Source of the DNA: BOG-1155 sp963717985
GTDB taxonomy: Bacteria; Desulfobacterota; Syntrophorhabdia; Syntrophorhabdales; WCHB1-27
Length of the DNA: 64,000 bases
Assembly: GCA_963717985.1 (NCBI GenBank)
Contig: CAVQYC010000006.1
Span: 124,001 to 188,000 of the forward strand
Reading direction: 5' to 3'
Shown: positions 62,640 through 64,000 of the stretch, one piece after another
Numbering within the stretch: position 1 is the stretch's first letter
How the letters are laid out: the number at the start of each line of letters is the position of its first letter
Position numbers and translations under genes: made by a program
Notes under the pieces: model-generated
What the model was told of the DNA's origin: nothing
What the model saw: only the letters and a program-made list of their open reading frames with translations
Database searches by the model: none

Positions 62640-63997
62640 TGTTGCTGCAATATAATTATGTCACCCCTTAGCTGCAATATGAAAATGTCACCCCCGCCGA
62701 TAACAAGGGGCACCGAGGGGAGGTGCTCCGGTGAGAAAAGGAGTGACGTTCATGACGGAAGAGGTAAGGCGGTACGGCGTGGTAGCGGCGGCATTGGACG
62801 GCAGGATGATGAACGGAGAGGCTGCGGCGGCGTTAGGCGTCTCCCTCCGCCAGCTAAAGAGGATCAAGGCTAAAGTGAAGAAGGAAGGACCTTCCGGAAT
62901 TAAGCACGGCAACAGCGGGCGCCCTTCCTGCAGAGCTTTCCCTGCCGGGATGAAAGAGCGGGCGATGAAGCTCGCCAATGAGAAGTATTTCGACTTCAAC
63001 TTCTCCCACCTCTCGGAGATGCTGGAAGAGCAGGAAGGGATAAAGATCAACCGCGAGACCTTGCGGCAATGGCTTCGTCCTGAAGGGTTCGGAGGAAAGG
63101 TCCGGAAGCAGCGCAGACATAGGAAGAGAAGAAAACGATCGGAGAAGGAAGGCCATATGCTCTTTTTGGACGGCTCTCCCCATGCGTGGTTCGGGGAGGA
63201 AAAGACAACGCTCCTTCTGTCTACGGACGACTCGACGGGGAAGCCTCTTTATGGGCTGTTTCGAAAGGAAGAAGACCTGGAGGGCTGTTTTGGCGTATGC
63301 AAAGAGGTCTTTGCCCGTTTCGGCCGGCCCTCGGTCTTCTATCTCGATCTGGGCCTCCCAGTTTAAAACCACCCGGCATAAGAGCGATTCTGTCGAGCCT
63401 ACCCAGTTCCAGAGAGCCATGAGCGAGCTGGGGATACGGCTCATCTTTGCCCATTCTGCTCAAGCCAGAGGAAGAGGCGAGAGGATCAACAGGACCTTCC
63501 AGGACAGGCTTGTCGCTGAGCTTCGGCTTAAGAATATCGCCGACCGCGAAGGGGCGACGAAGTATCTGAACGAAACCTTCATCCCCAAGTACGCTCGGCT
63601 CTTCGGCGTTGCCCCGGAAGACCCGAAGCCTGCATGGAGACCGCTTCCTCAAGACGCGGACATGCGGAACATCCTTTGTAAGCGATATGAGGCAAAGGTC
63701 AATTACGACAACACGATCTCGGTCGACGGACAGGCGATCCAACTGTTCCCGACAAAGACGAGGCTGAGCTTTGCCAAGGCTTCCGTTACGGCGAATCATT
63801 GGCTCGACGGAAGCTGGCATGTCTTTCATCATACGGCGGGAGAGGTTCCCTGCAAGCCTATCGAAGGACGCGTCCGGCCGGGGTCCTACATGCGCCCAGG
63901 GCCGGCGAGCGAAGCGAGAGCGTCTCTATGAAAAGGGCCAAGGGGGGGTGACATATTCACGTTGCAAAAAGGGTGACATTTTTATGTTGCAATAACA
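62640..63997 (+). mobile_element. ISNCY-like insertion sequence
   Basis: The left end reads TGTTGCTGCAATATAATTATG then TCACCCC, and the right end on the other strand reads TGTTATTGCAACATAAAAATG then TCACCC. Each end holds a tandem pair of this roughly 24-base unit (62644 and 62671; 63947 and 63971 inverted). The element is about 1.36 kb. The right flank is only three bases of window, so the target duplication cannot be read. Confidence 0.8.
62752..63931 (+). pseudogene. ISNCY-family transposase, frameshifted
   Basis: The coding sequence starts at ATG 62752 (MTEEVRRYGVVAAALDG, helix-turn-helix with GEAAAALGVSLRQLKRI). The integrase core begins with MLFLDGSPHAWFG and FYLDL, where frame one ends at 63366. 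The rest continues in another frame as ASQFKTTRHKS to GERINRTFQDRLVAELRL and on to 63931. Removing one G from the GGG at 63351-63353 restores YLDLASQFKTTRH, so a single-base insertion is the simplest cause. Programmed frameshifting is not suggested by a slippery heptamer. A start at 62731 is also possible. Confidence 0.8.
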
Positions 63998-64000
63998 CTC

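Noticed and set aside
63182..63366. Programmed ribosomal frameshift in the ISNCY transposase
   Set aside because: No slippery heptamer or downstream stimulatory hairpin was seen at the break; a one-base insertion is simpler.
1..64000. tRNA or rRNA genes
   Set aside because: No cloverleaf with a T-loop consensus or rRNA core segment was recognised by eye; a dedicated search could still find one.

Overview
The window looks like the chromosome of a GC-rich anaerobic bacterium, most likely a deltaproteobacterium-type (Desulfobacterota, Syntrophorhabdus-like) organism. This is inferred from gene content: a 4-hydroxybutyryl-CoA dehydratase-like enzyme, ferredoxin-fused nitroreductase, AmmeMemoRadiSam genes, a hybrid histidine kinase and REP-type palindromes. 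No rRNA or tRNA gene was recognised, so the taxonomic call is weak.

Region 1 (1-9.1 kb) is metabolic. It holds the end of a hybrid histidine kinase, a small glutaredoxin, a methyltransferase and acetolactate synthase. The acetolactate synthase is preceded by an unannotated attenuator: promoter, Val/Leu/Ile-rich leader peptide and terminator. Succinyl-CoA synthetase-like sucCD and a divergent GntR regulator plus 4-hydroxybutyryl-CoA dehydratase-like gene follow, separated by a regulatory region with two perfect palindromes.

Region 2 (9.1-21.2 kb) is a divergent sugar-phosphate cluster. glk-rpiB-pgi-gnd read left and tkt-tal-zwf-pgl read right. zwf is cut by an IS1182-type element with a 5-bp target duplication. 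Removing the element restores an open zwf frame, so the oxidative pentose phosphate entry step appears to have been lost recently.

Region 3 (21.2-43 kb) holds housekeeping and accessory genes. The most unusual is a tight three-gene operon: a Tat-signal radical SAM protein with a CxxCH motif, a MEMO-AMMECR1 fusion with an export signal, and a membrane-embedded spermidine-synthase-like protein. It also has trxB-glutaredoxin, phosphomannomutase, trmI, nagA, an S1-domain protein and an IS200/IS605 element.

Region 4 (42.5-60.2 kb) is a decaying defence and toxin-antitoxin island. It contains a DUF2283 pair, mazEF, a RAYT-type transposase between perfect 26-bp inverted repeats, a SIR2-STAND gene (Avs5-like) and a giant DUF4011-helicase-Vsr gene. 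Remnants of cas6, hepT-mntA with hicB, and a DUF4143 ATPase follow. Three identical 1136-bp IS630 copies sit here. One splits the SIR2-STAND gene inside its Walker A motif, one splits the helicase just after its Walker A region, and one sits in front of the helicase start. All three target CTAG.

Region 5 (60.2-64 kb) has cheW and a cheR truncated by an ISNCY-like element whose transposase is itself frameshifted.

A nested-palindrome repeat of about 115 bp occurs at least three times between genes. A fourth diverged copy appears to lie in frame inside nagA. I found no CRISPR array.
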